The notes under the pieces: model-generated
What the model was told of the DNA's origin: nothing
The model's database searches: none
The model's input: only the letters and a program-made list of their open reading frames with translations
Part shown: piece by piece, positions 27,602 through 36,032 of the stretch
How the letters are laid out: every line of letters starts with the position of its first letter
Position numbering within the stretch: position 1 is the stretch's first letter
Source: Thalassotalea profundi
GTDB lineage: Bacteria; Pseudomonadota; Gammaproteobacteria; Enterobacterales; Alteromonadaceae
Direction: 5' to 3'
DNA: 64,000 nt
NCBI RefSeq assembly: GCF_014653195.1
Contig: NZ_BNAH01000006.1
Location: forward strand, 186,001-250,000
Position numbers and translations under genes: made by a program

Positions 27602-28399
27602 ATGATTAAGGAAAAGCAAATAAAAAACATCGCTATATTATCTTGCTGGTTTGGTTATAAATTTAATAAGCCTCTAAAAATATATTCATTTTCTACCTGT
27701 AAAAAATGGTTGTATGCCACAATAAAAAATCATATACCATATAGAATTTTAAATAAATTGGGCTTTATATCTATCATTCCTCAGGCTCCCAATAGTGTAG
27801 AAAGTTGTTATTTTTATTCAAATAATAAAAGTTTAAAGGCCGAAATAATTGCCAAAGGATGGCAATTTTGTTTTGTTGAAACCAAAGTTGACAATGGAGA
27901 AAGCATCGCATCTTCTTTATTAGCTAAAAAAGTTAAATTTTTGCAGATGGATGCTGCTATCTATAAAAATCTAAATCACATCATATACATGGACAGCCGT
28001 CGAATCTCTGATGATATTGCTAACATCATTCACATGAATCAAAAAGGCATTCTTATAAGGTATGAAGCTAAGTTTAAGCCCACTATCTGGCACGAGGTAG
28101 AAGAAGCGAAAGGGCAGGACAGGTATGCTAAACATATGGATATCACTATTGATTTTATCAATGCCAAATTATCAGAGGGTTACTGCTCTAATAATCGCGT
28201 GATGAATACCGGAATTATCGCCTATGATATGGATATAGAAGGTAAGAAAATCAGATCACTCTGTGATGAAGTTTATAGTGCCTGTGTAAAATTACAGCAA
28301 CCTGAATGTCAGATATTCTGGTGTTTATTATCTCAGGCATATATTGATATTATCCAAGCAATTGAAGGTTATAAACTAAAAAGTCGCTCAGGGCTTTAA
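27602..28399 (+). CDS. Unrecognised protein, possibly a GT-A-like glycosyltransferase
   Basis: 265 residues from the ATG at 27602, chosen because AAGGGA precedes it; a longer frame to 27563 lacks a ribosome site. Features: KNIAILSCWFGYKFNKPLKIY, a region FCFVETKVDNGESIASSLLAKKVKFLQMDAAIYKNLNHIIYMDSRR that resembles the first half of a GT-A domain (strand, then D-x-R in place of DxD), and MNTGIIAYDMDIEGKKI followed by QPECQIFWCLLSQAY. The order recalls DUF616-type putative glycosyltransferases, but similarity is faint. No membrane segment or signal peptide. It is the last plus-strand gene before the orientation changes, and its DNA looks AT-richer than the genes before it. Function unknown. 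Confidence 0.6.
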   Translation: MIKEKQIKNIAILSCWFGYKFNKPLKIYSFSTCKKWLYATIKNHIPYRILNKLGFISIIPQAPNSVESCYFYSNNKSLKAEIIAKGWQFCFVETKVDNGESIASSLLAKKVKFLQMDAAIYKNLNHIIYMDSRRISDDIANIIHMNQKGILIRYEAKFKPTIWHEVEEAKGQDRYAKHMDITIDFINAKLSEGYCSNNRVMNTGIIAYDMDIEGKKIRSLCDEVYSACVKLQQPECQIFWCLLSQAYIDIIQAIEGYKLKSRSGL

Positions 28400-28407
28400 T
28401 GAGCGAC
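28383..28407. terminator. Hairpin at the end of the assembly operon
   Basis: GTCGCTCA (28383-28390) and TGAGCGAC (28400-28407) form a perfect 8-bp stem; the stop codon of the preceding gene lies in the 9-base loop. GACTTTTT follows at 28412-28419 and could also pair with AAAAAGTC at 28378-28385, so two mutually exclusive hairpins exist. It probably terminates between two converging genes (ends 28399 and 28446). Confidence 0.55.
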
Positions 28408-28445
28408 AAAGGACTTTTTGGTTTTAATAGCAAAATGAAATATGT

Positions 28446-29639
28446 TTAAAAAGTTGAACTTATACTTCTAAAACTAACCATATAGTTATTTGTTAATTGA
28501 TGGGCTAATTGCTTTAAATCCTTATTAGGTGTAGCCATAGCTATACCAATCGATTTTGATAAATTTTCAGGTTTAACACCTCTAGGCATGTGTGATAGAT
28601 CCCAAGTATCCATATAGTTAATTTGCTTTCTTAATTTGGGTAATAGCGCAACCCTTGGCACTTCAAAAGACATGGCGGTAATCAAGCCATGTAAACTCGT
28701 ACCACAATAACAGGAAGAATTACGAATAATATTCATTAAATCAAAAATATTACCACTTAAATAGGTATCATAACCTGTGCCTTTATCCATAAAAGAGATC
28801 ACTTTATTAATGCCTTTTGAATCATTATGACCAGCCGCATTGCCTATCGCTATAAATACAATTGGTAATTTAAGAACTTGACTGATCTTGGATAACTCGC
28901 GAGCAAAGGCCTGTTCATTTCCTTTTATATGAGATTGTGATATTTGAAATACAATATAGCCTTCTATATATTTTTCGAGCATTCTCTTAGTTTTATTTGA
29001 AGACTTTTCTTCTAACTCAGCAACAGTTATAACAGAGGACATAATTGTTGCTGAATCAGGCACTACTTTTGTACTATGGTTCCCTAATCTCCTTAATTGA
29101 GTTTGTGAAAATGTATCTCTGACGGAAATATAGCTAGTATCTGTTATCACATTTCCTAAGGACAATATTTTGTCCGTGTTTTTAAGATTAGCAACTTCAG
29201 TTGCTCCTACTGAATTATATATAATAGTTCGTAGTGCACCCAAATCATTTCGATTAAGATTAAAGGGCAACTCTGAAGTTAAACCGAACATTCGGGAAAC
29301 TAATTCTTTGGTCAGTTTAGGAAAATGATAAGAAAATCGTTTATAAACTGGGGTTAAATAGTGAGGTAAAAGGTAACCATAAGCAGATTGCCAGTTACAG
29401 GCAATGACATCACCACCTGCAAGTATAATTGTTGCATTATCCTTACTGTATTTCAAAGCTTTACGTATAGAAACTGTAGGAAGAGCACCATATTTAGAAA
29501 GGTCACTATTAATCAGCCCTGTAACTAATACTTTTTTTTGAGGTAACTCCTGTTCAATAACTCTTTTCATTATTAATGGGAACAATAAATCTCCATAATT
29601 ATGGCGATCAAAAGCACCATATAAAATAATGTCATGCAT
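28446..29639 (-). CDS. Polysaccharide pyruvyl transferase family protein
   Basis: 397 residues. The N-terminus IILYGAFDRHNYGDLLFPLIMKRVI is the family's first nucleotide-binding-like loop. A middle region has ILAGGDVIACNWQ and RDTFSQTQLRRLG with VVPDSATIMSS, the equivalent of the RD-x-S / DPA motifs. The C-terminal part has SCYCGTSLHGLITAMSFEVPRVALL, matching the conserved S-x-R-x-H-G/TSLHG motif. It would add a ketal pyruvate from phosphoenolpyruvate to a sugar, giving the polymer negative charge. AAGGAA precedes the ATG. It stands alone on the minus strand between plus-strand genes, divergent from the acyltransferase gene. Confidence 0.85.
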   Translation of the reverse strand: MHDIILYGAFDRHNYGDLLFPLIMKRVIEQELPQKKVLVTGLINSDLSKYGALPTVSIRKALKYSKDNATIILAGGDVIACNWQSAYGYLLPHYLTPVYKRFSYHFPKLTKELVSRMFGLTSELPFNLNRNDLGALRTIIYNSVGATEVANLKNTDKILSLGNVITDTSYISVRDTFSQTQLRRLGNHSTKVVPDSATIMSSVITVAELEEKSSNKTKRMLEKYIEGYIVFQISQSHIKGNEQAFARELSKISQVLKLPIVFIAIGNAAGHNDSKGINKVISFMDKGTGYDTYLSGNIFDLMNIIRNSSCYCGTSLHGLITAMSFEVPRVALLPKLRKQINYMDTWDLSHMPRGVKPENLSKSIGIAMATPNKDLKQLAHQLTNNYMVSFRSISSTF

Positions 29640-29688
29640 CTGTTATTCCTTTTGATTATTTATTCTAACAAAAGGTACCGTAAGTTTA

Positions 29689-29750
29689 TGAAGACAAAAT
29701 GACAAAGAAGCTCAATAGTATTACACTAGCGTATTTTTTGAAGACAAAAT
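29689..29750. repeat. 12-bp direct repeat TGAAGACAAAAT in a divergent promoter region
   Basis: Two exact copies of TGAAGACAAAAT at 29689-29700 and 29739-29750, 50 bases apart (about five helical turns), in the 139-base gap between the divergent pyruvyl-transferase and acyltransferase genes. The spacing suits paired protein-binding sites. A chance duplication is also possible. Confidence 0.4.
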
Positions 29751-29778
29751 TCTTAGTTTGAAATAAAGGCTATATTTA

Positions 29779-30858
29779 ATGAACAATGCTTTATCTACAT
29801 ATCTTAACGGTAGAGATAATAATTTTAATCTTATTCGAATTATAGCTGCAGTATTAGTTTTAGTGAGTCATTGTTACCCATTGTTTTATGGGAGTAGTGA
29901 TTATGAACCATTGAAGCGGTTGGTAGGTATTTCGATAGGCTCAGTAGCTGTTGACCTGTTTTTTATATCGAGTGGTTTCCTAATCGCTAATAGTTTTTTT
30001 TATCAAAAAAATTTAATAAACTTTATTAAAGCAAGAATATTAAGGATATATCCAGGTCTAATTGTTTCTTTGATAATTACCGTATTTTTCTTAGGTCTGG
30101 TGTTTACCAAGCTAACAACAACTGCTTACTTAACTGATTTTCAAACTTACAAATTTCTATTCAAAAATATGTTTTTATTCCTAGGTGAGGAAGCAACGTT
30201 ACCTGGAGTTTTTGAAGGCTTACCTTGGGCTAATACTGTAAATGGTTCTTTATGGACATTACCGTTTGAAGTTAGGGCATATGCTTTGCTAGTTTTAGTT
30301 GGTATTTTGCTTGGATTTTGTGAACAAAAATGGAAAACTTTGAGCTTCAAAAAGGTTTATTTACTAATTCCTATAGTTGGTTTGGGGGTTTATTTTTTAA
30401 ATTATTTTCATCCAATATTACCAATTTCTTATTTTAGTGCTGAATATGCTCGTTTGTTATCGATGTTCTTTATTGGTGTTGCATTTTATCGCTATCGTGA
30501 AAAGATTATACTTTCAAAAAAATTATTTTTAATACTATCAGCATCACTAATAGTATCAGCCTTAGACAGCCATTTATTTTTCGTAGTATATAATTGTACT
30601 CTAGCTTATCTAGTCTTCTTCCTTGCTTATATACCCAAAGGATTTATTCGAAAGTTCAATAAATATGGGGATTATTCTTATGGGATATATATTTATGCAT
30701 TCCCTGTGCAGCAAGCTTTATTAGTATTGTATCCCAAAATGAGTTTATTTGAATTTTTTCTAACGTCATTAGGGAGTACATTTGTTTTTGCTTACTTTTC
30801 ATGGCAACTCATTGAAAAGAAAGCACTAAAACTTAAAAATAAAAGAGTAAAATCATGA
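29779..30858 (+). CDS. Acyltransferase family 3 membrane protein (OafA/ExoZ-like)
   Basis: 359 residues, about ten membrane helices. N-terminal NNFNLIRIIAAVLVLVSHCYPL contains the conserved R and H of the Acyl_transf_3 domain; VDLFFISSGFLIANSFF and FIKARILRIYPGLIVSLIITV (R-x-x-R-I-x-P) are further hallmarks. It moves acetyl or another acyl group onto extracytoplasmic or lipid-linked sugars. It overlaps the next gene by 4 bases (ATGA), tying acylation to the phosphoglycerol-transferase gene. Unlike full OafA it has no C-terminal SGNH domain. Confidence 0.88.
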   Translation: MNNALSTYLNGRDNNFNLIRIIAAVLVLVSHCYPLFYGSSDYEPLKRLVGISIGSVAVDLFFISSGFLIANSFFYQKNLINFIKARILRIYPGLIVSLIITVFFLGLVFTKLTTTAYLTDFQTYKFLFKNMFLFLGEEATLPGVFEGLPWANTVNGSLWTLPFEVRAYALLVLVGILLGFCEQKWKTLSFKKVYLLIPIVGLGVYFLNYFHPILPISYFSAEYARLLSMFFIGVAFYRYREKIILSKKLFLILSASLIVSALDSHLFFVVYNCTLAYLVFFLAYIPKGFIRKFNKYGDYSYGIYIYAFPVQQALLVLYPKMSLFEFFLTSLGSTFVFAYFSWQLIEKKALKLKNKRVKS

Positions 30859-32039
30859 AAAAGCTTAAGAAATTAGTTTTTCTATTAATCAATTTAATAT
30901 TGTTTTGGTTTTCTCAGCTAATACCAAAAAATAAGAATTTATGGGTTTTTGGTGCGTGGTTTGGTCAAAAATATAGCGATAACCCGAAAGCTTTTTTTGA
31001 ATATATTAATCAACAACAAACGCATATTCATGCAATATGGATAAGTAAAGATAGTCGTGTTGTTGAGCATGTCCGTTCCTTGGGGTTCAATGCATATGAA
31101 GAAAAAAGTATATTAGGTATCTGGTACCAACTTAGAGCTGGCTATGTGTTTGTTTGTCAGTCATTGCATGATGATGTTTATGCACCATGTATAGGTAAAA
31201 ATACTAAGGTCGTTAACTTGTGGCATGGATTACCTTTAAAAAAAATTATGTATGATACTTTTGACACTAAATCCATACAGAAAAACATTATTGGTAAGTT
31301 ATTTGATGTTTTATCCCCTTATGAAAAACATCGTAATGATTATTTGTTAGCAACTAGTGCAGAAACTCAGATGACATTATCAAAAGCTTTTAGAATTCCT
31401 AAAAGCAGAACTATAATCACTGGTTTTCCAAGAAATGACGTGTTTTTGAAGCCATTAATTAAATCTAAAAGCGCTACTTATAAATGCATTTATATGCCAA
31501 CTTTCCGAGGAGGGATAGGAGCAGAATGTGATTTATTCGCTCAATATGGATTTGATGTTCCTTTGATTGATGCAAAACTAAAAGCTAATAATGTTGAGCT
31601 TGTATTACGGATGCATCCTGTTAATAAACCGCCAGTATATTTAATCGAAAAAATTAAAAAATCAAATAATATAACTCTTGATTCATCTGCTGATATTTTC
31701 GATTCCATTGCTGATTATGATTGTATGATAACAGATTATTCTGGTGGATATTTTGATTTTTTATTGTCGGGGCGACCGATACTCTTTGCACCATTTGATC
31801 TAGAAAAATATAAGCAAGAAGAGCGAGATTTATATTACCATTATGAAAAGGTTACTCTTAAGCCATACGCATATACTTGGATGGAGTTAGTTGAAAATAT
31901 TATTACTGTTAGTCAAAATCAGTTTCCAGAAGAATACCAAGAATCATATAAGGCTCTACAAAGGTTATTTCACGAGCCTATAGGGGGAAACGCAAAGAGC
32001 TTTTCGGGTAACTTATATGAAAAGCTCATGCGATTATAG
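30855..32039 (+). CDS. CDP-glycerol glycerophosphotransferase family protein (TagB/TagF-like)
   Basis: 394 residues. An N-terminal hydrophobic segment (LVFLLINLILFWFSQLIPK) probably associates with the membrane. Then come LWVFGAWFGQKYSDNPKAFF, VVNLWHGLPLKKIMYD (WHG with the catalytic-type His), FPRNDVFL, YMPTFRGG, LVLRMHPVNKPP (second conserved His), and MITDYSGGYFDFLLSGRPILF with the TDYSS-like donor-binding motif. This is the teichoic-acid glycerophosphotransferase fold acting with CDP-glycerol. A TagD-like CDP-glycerol synthase lies 2 kb away (34072-34491), so a phosphoglycerol substituent or short chain on the exopolysaccharide is likely. The acceptor is unknown. Confidence 0.88.
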   Translation: MKKLKKLVFLLINLILFWFSQLIPKNKNLWVFGAWFGQKYSDNPKAFFEYINQQQTHIHAIWISKDSRVVEHVRSLGFNAYEEKSILGIWYQLRAGYVFVCQSLHDDVYAPCIGKNTKVVNLWHGLPLKKIMYDTFDTKSIQKNIIGKLFDVLSPYEKHRNDYLLATSAETQMTLSKAFRIPKSRTIITGFPRNDVFLKPLIKSKSATYKCIYMPTFRGGIGAECDLFAQYGFDVPLIDAKLKANNVELVLRMHPVNKPPVYLIEKIKKSNNITLDSSADIFDSIADYDCMITDYSGGYFDFLLSGRPILFAPFDLEKYKQEERDLYYHYEKVTLKPYAYTWMELVENIITVSQNQFPEEYQESYKALQRLFHEPIGGNAKSFSGNLYEKLMRL

Positions 32040-32109
32040 TTTAAATGCTTTATTATTGTGAACACAAGTGAATAGTTTTTACTTAAGAGAATAATATTGA
32101 GCATTAAGG

Positions 32110-34035
32110 TTAATATTGCTCTAAATAGCATTTATAAGTATCACAAAACGTAAACAAGTTTATTACCATCCAAACTTTCATTGCTAAACTATGATTTTTT
32201 GCTAAGTCTTTATCATTTAATAATGAAAGTACAAAGTCTGTATCAATAACTTGGTTGGCATTATTACTATTATCGGAAAGTATTTGTTTTGCTTGTTCAG
32301 CAAAACTCCCCCCTAACCATTTGTCTAACGGTACAGGAAACCCCATTTTTTTTCGGTAAAGGACTTCATCAGGAAGGTACTTTTCTCCCACCTTTTTCAG
32401 GATGTATTTTGGAGTGTCGTGTGCTTCTGAATTTTGATCAGCCATTTTGTTTTTAGCAAGTGTTTGGTCTTTTGTAGAATTCCATTTCAATTTGTATTTG
32501 TTTGGTATGCTAAAAGCAAATTCAACTAGGCGATGATCTACAAAGGGTACACGGGCTTCTACAGAGGTTGCCATTGTAGTAGTATCTACCCTGGATAATA
32601 ATCCTTGTAAATGCACTGTTTCAAATGTGTACATCATTTTTGTTTGATAATCAGATTCAGGTACTTCATTAAAGCTTTGTTCAAACCTCTGGTTTAATTC
32701 ATTTTCTATAACTTGCCAATCAACATTTTTTGCTAAAAGATTATGTTTTAGTTCGGGTTTAGTGTAACTGTAATTAAAAAGGAAGTGCTCTAGAGCTGTT
32801 GAAAATACCTGTTGACCATATTTTTTCTCAAAAAGAGCAGAGGTTGCTGGTTGTTCTTTTAAGGAGTTTTGGTTGATAAAGTCATCACTTGAGCGAAAGA
32901 TTCGACCGTAACCACCAAATATTTCATCTGCACCCTCACCCGAAAGTACAACAGTTATATCTTTTTTAAGCTCTTTACTCATCAAATATAAAGGAACCTC
33001 ATTTGGTACTGATAATGGCGCATCTTTATAAGTAATAAGTCTATTTAAGGTACTAAAATATTCAGTTGCATCTATATTTATGGCTTTATGATCTGTTTGA
33101 TATAGTTTGGCAACACAGTCAGCGTATTCAAATTCGTTATAGCCTTCTTCAGAGAAGCCTATAGTGTATGTTTTAATGGGTGCTTGCGTATATTTTGACA
33201 TAATTGCAGTGACTAAACTGGAATCTACACCACCTGATAGGTATGCGCCAAAAGGGACATCAGAAATCATACGGTATTTAATTGACGAGTGTAATAACTC
33301 CTCCACGCCATTTAAATAGTATTCTTCGCCTTTATCTTCACTTTGGTCAACATAGTCAGATAACTGCCAATATTTATGCTGTTTTGTTCCTTCTTTTGTT
33401 ATATGCAAATAACTGCCTGGAGTTAAGTTTTGTATACCTTCGAAAAACGTTTCGTCTAAAATCGAATATCGATATGAAAAATAAGACGAGACAGTTTTTT
33501 TGTTAAGAGGAAATTTTCTTTTTGCTAAAGCTAAAATTGATTTAACTTCAGATGAAAAAATATAGCCTTTTTCACTTTGGTAATAAAATAAAGGCTTGAT
33601 ACCTAAACGGTCACGCACAACGTAAGTGCAGTCCTTTCCTGGACGCTTATCAACAATAATAAAAGCGAACATGCCAATAAAACTCTCAAGACAATCTATT
33701 CCGTAATGTAGATAGGCTTTTAGTAGTACTTCAGTATCTGATTGTGAACTAAATGAGACACCTTCAAGCGACAATGTAGCTTTTAATTCTTTAAAATTAT
33801 AAATTTCACCATTAAATATCAATGCCACTTTATGACAGTCGGAAAACATGGGTTGATGACCTGAATCGGTCAAATCCATAATACTTAATCGTGCATGACC
33901 AAGCCTGCTGCCATGAAATGTTTCAAAGCCATTGTCGTTAGGTCCTCGATGACCTTGTAATGCTAATGCTTTTTGAAATTCATTGTCGCTAGTATTGTGA
34001 TTTATATCGCCAAACGTTGCTAATATTCCGCACAT
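32110..34035 (-). CDS. asnB: Asparagine synthase (glutamine-hydrolysing)
   Basis: 641 residues, complete. Starts MCGILATFGD, so Cys2 is the glutaminase nucleophile after Met removal; the class II glutaminase domain continues through LGHARLSIMDL and FNGEIYNFKEL to about 215. The synthetase domain has the PP-loop SGGVDSSLVTAIMSKY and GEGADEIFGGYGR, with VEARVPFVDHRLVEFAFSIP near 490. Enzymes of this type within exopolysaccharide loci commonly amidate uronic acids or other carboxylates rather than make free asparagine. A ManNAcA-forming dehydrogenase in this window would provide such a carboxylate. It is followed on the same strand by genes running away to lower coordinates only by distance; upstream, 36 bases away, is the TagD-like gene. 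Confidence 0.92.
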   Translation of the reverse strand: MCGILATFGDINHNTSDNEFQKALALQGHRGPNDNGFETFHGSRLGHARLSIMDLTDSGHQPMFSDCHKVALIFNGEIYNFKELKATLSLEGVSFSSQSDTEVLLKAYLHYGIDCLESFIGMFAFIIVDKRPGKDCTYVVRDRLGIKPLFYYQSEKGYIFSSEVKSILALAKRKFPLNKKTVSSYFSYRYSILDETFFEGIQNLTPGSYLHITKEGTKQHKYWQLSDYVDQSEDKGEEYYLNGVEELLHSSIKYRMISDVPFGAYLSGGVDSSLVTAIMSKYTQAPIKTYTIGFSEEGYNEFEYADCVAKLYQTDHKAINIDATEYFSTLNRLITYKDAPLSVPNEVPLYLMSKELKKDITVVLSGEGADEIFGGYGRIFRSSDDFINQNSLKEQPATSALFEKKYGQQVFSTALEHFLFNYSYTKPELKHNLLAKNVDWQVIENELNQRFEQSFNEVPESDYQTKMMYTFETVHLQGLLSRVDTTTMATSVEARVPFVDHRLVEFAFSIPNKYKLKWNSTKDQTLAKNKMADQNSEAHDTPKYILKKVGEKYLPDEVLYRKKMGFPVPLDKWLGGSFAEQAKQILSDNSNNANQVIDTDFVLSLLNDKDLAKNHSLAMKVWMVINLFTFCDTYKCYLEQY

Positions 34036-34071
34036 ATTGTTCCTTGAAATTTTATTTAATAGTTTTGCGTA

Positions 34072-34491
34072 TTACTTCTCTTTACGAAGATCTAATAGCA
34101 CGTTATTGATTAGTGTGGATGAAGTTCCTTTGGTGTATGGGAAATAAACAACACGAACACCTACATCTTTAAATTGTTTATCAATAGCTTCCCATTTTTC
34201 GCTTTTGAACCAGTCATCACCCACAAACATAACGTTAAATTTAACTTTTTCCCATTGGGTAAACTTATCCATATCTTCTTGTGGGATAACTGCATCTACA
34301 TATTTACATGAACGGACCACTTCCATTCGCTCTTCAAAAGAAATAACTGATTTTTTATTTTTATAGCTAACAAGCTCATCAGTTGTAACACCAACTACTA
34401 ATTTGTCGCACATTCCTTTCGCATTTCGTAATAAGTTAACATGACCTACATGAAATAAGTCAAATACGCCTGTGGTATATCCTAAAATCAT
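34072..34491 (-). CDS. tagD: Glycerol-3-phosphate cytidylyltransferase (TagD-like)
   Basis: 139 residues, close to TagD (about 130). The N-terminus ILGYTTGVFDLFHVGHVNLLRNAK carries the HxGH nucleotidyltransferase motif at 14-17, and the C-terminus has KGTSSTLINNVLLDL, the position of the RTxGISTT signature that binds CTP. VGDDWFKSEKW is typical of the glycerol-3-phosphate type. It would make CDP-glycerol from CTP and sn-glycerol-3-phosphate for the glycerophosphotransferase at 30855-32039. It lies between the O-ligase family gene and asnB in one minus-strand run. Ethanolamine- or other alcohol-phosphate specificity is the alternative. Confidence 0.88.
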   Translation of the reverse strand: MILGYTTGVFDLFHVGHVNLLRNAKGMCDKLVVGVTTDELVSYKNKKSVISFEERMEVVRSCKYVDAVIPQEDMDKFTQWEKVKFNVMFVGDDWFKSEKWEAIDKQFKDVGVRVVYFPYTKGTSSTLINNVLLDLRKEK

Positions 34492-34553
34492 TTCTTTTTC
34501 CTTTCAATAATTCTAATTTTAAAAATTAAATGTACTATTTTTGAATATGAGTA

Positions 34554-35882
34554 TTATAAGCCCAGTTTAAGTGAAATATACACTGCGATGATAATTATCC
34601 AGCAGTAGCCCATGCTTTTTATGGCTAACGATTTATTAAAATATTGTTCATTTTCAGGTTTTATTTTTATCATTCTAATATGTGAGGCTATAGCCATGCC
34701 CATAAATATAAATAGTAATAATGTAAACATACGACTAATAAAAAATCCGGTGATCATAAAGCCAATCATAGAAAAAAATAAGGTTTTGTTGAGTAATCGC
34801 TCGTTTTCAATAGACAGCTCTCCTATATTGTTATTTTTAGTATGCCTTTGTGCTTTATTGTTTTTAATAAATAAATAACCGGTTAGCACTGTTAAAATTA
34901 GAGCCCCCCCCCATAGTGAATACCCTGGCACTCCTAACTCTCCCGCTACATGAATATAAGAGTTATGGGCAACTAGACCATGTTCTTCTCTAAATTGTCC
35001 TTTACCCACACCAAATATGGGGTTAGCTAAAAGCATTTGTATACCAGCATACCATGCTTCTAGTCGCCCGTTTGCCGAGGCGTCAATTCCGCGTTGCAAT
35101 GAAGCAACAACTGTTGCAGCAATAGGGGCTAATAATACACCAGAAATAAATAGTTTAGGGCCAGCATTTACAACTAATAGATACACACCTAATAAACCAC
35201 CTGCGCCTAACATACTGCCCCGAGAGCCCGTTAAATAAATACCGTAAATTAGCGCGCCTAAAGTACACAGCATCGTTAATTTCATAAACGCTTTAGACTT
35301 TTTATAAAAGTAGATTGCAAAAGGAATATTCATCACTAAGAACATTCCTAAGTCATTAGGGTCATTAAAAAAGCCTAAATAGGTAATTCTTCTTTCGCCT
35401 AGATCAATATAACCAACTGAGTGTGTATTTAGCGCCCAACCAAAGCCTTGATATGCGGTTTGTTGTATATGACCATTATGTACCATTAATAATGCAGCAA
35501 TTAAACAAACTCCCATAAGTACATGCTGACGTTTGATGGTGGTAATGCATGTACTCATTAAAAATAAGGGAATAATGGCGCTTGTAAATAATTTTTCAGA
35601 TTCTTCTATCCCAAACATGCCTGACCCATTTAAGAAACCTGACATAATAATGAGCGGTATTAATGCTAAAAGCATCCAGTGCTGGGGTAATAATTTAAGT
35701 GGTCTTTGTGCCACCAATACCAAGCAGAAAGCAATAATTGCAAAAATCTTAATGATGACCCAATCAACAGTTTCTTGCCACATTTCGTGAGGACGTATAA
35801 GGGAAGCCGCCGTATATAAAAATAGAAAGAAGAATGCTGCTGAGGAGTCTTTTTCTTTTTTTGTGGGGAATTGATAAGCCAT
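34554..35882 (-). CDS. O-antigen ligase/polymerase (WaaL/Wzy-like) family membrane protein
   Basis: 442 residues with about 11 membrane helices and the family's large loop: RRITYLGFFNDPNDLGMFLVM, YLTGSRGSMLGAGGLLGV, and the late periplasmic segment NPIFGVGKGQFREEHGLVAHNSYIHVAGELGVPGY, whose conserved Arg and His positions match the O-ligase/Wzy domain. Either it polymerises the exopolysaccharide repeat units or it ligates glycan to a protein or lipid; the family cannot separate these. It is the only such protein in the window, so polymerase is the favoured role. Codons 324-327 contain a run of nine G (34904-34912), a slippage-prone tract where a shift would truncate the last quarter of the protein. 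Confidence 0.85.
   Translation of the reverse strand: MAYQFPTKKEKDSSAAFFFLFLYTAASLIRPHEMWQETVDWVIIKIFAIIAFCLVLVAQRPLKLLPQHWMLLALIPLIIMSGFLNGSGMFGIEESEKLFTSAIIPLFLMSTCITTIKRQHVLMGVCLIAALLMVHNGHIQQTAYQGFGWALNTHSVGYIDLGERRITYLGFFNDPNDLGMFLVMNIPFAIYFYKKSKAFMKLTMLCTLGALIYGIYLTGSRGSMLGAGGLLGVYLLVVNAGPKLFISGVLLAPIAATVVASLQRGIDASANGRLEAWYAGIQMLLANPIFGVGKGQFREEHGLVAHNSYIHVAGELGVPGYSLWGGALILTVLTGYLFIKNNKAQRHTKNNNIGELSIENERLLNKTLFFSMIGFMITGFFISRMFTLLLFIFMGMAIASHIRMIKIKPENEQYFNKSLAIKSMGYCWIIIIAVYISLKLGL
34904..34912. repeat. C9/G9 homopolymer inside the polymerase/ligase gene
   Basis: Nine consecutive C on the plus strand (G on the coding strand) across Trp324-Gly-Gly-Ala327. Other G/C runs I noticed in this AT-rich window do not exceed six. 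The present length keeps the frame open. Gain or loss of a base would frameshift the last ~115 residues. Confidence 0.85.
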
Positions 35883-36032
35883 TAAAGAAAAAACCTTAAC
35901 TTAAATTGGACAAGGATGTTGACCGCAAAATTTTATACTATTTAAATGTTAATTGATAACGTTAAACAGTATTGAGTCTAAATAATAGATGCTTTTTTTA
36001 ATTAGTATATATCTCATGTTATATCCTTACGT

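Noticed and set aside
28088..28102. TGGCACG as a sigma-54 promoter
   Set aside because: It lies inside the unrecognised gene and has AA instead of GC at the -12 position.
32110..34035. Exosortase A-associated amidotransferase 1/2 as the identity of the AsnB-like gene
   Set aside because: Motifs and length are those of ordinary glutamine-hydrolysing asparagine synthase; nothing specific for the exosortase subfamilies could be seen by eye.
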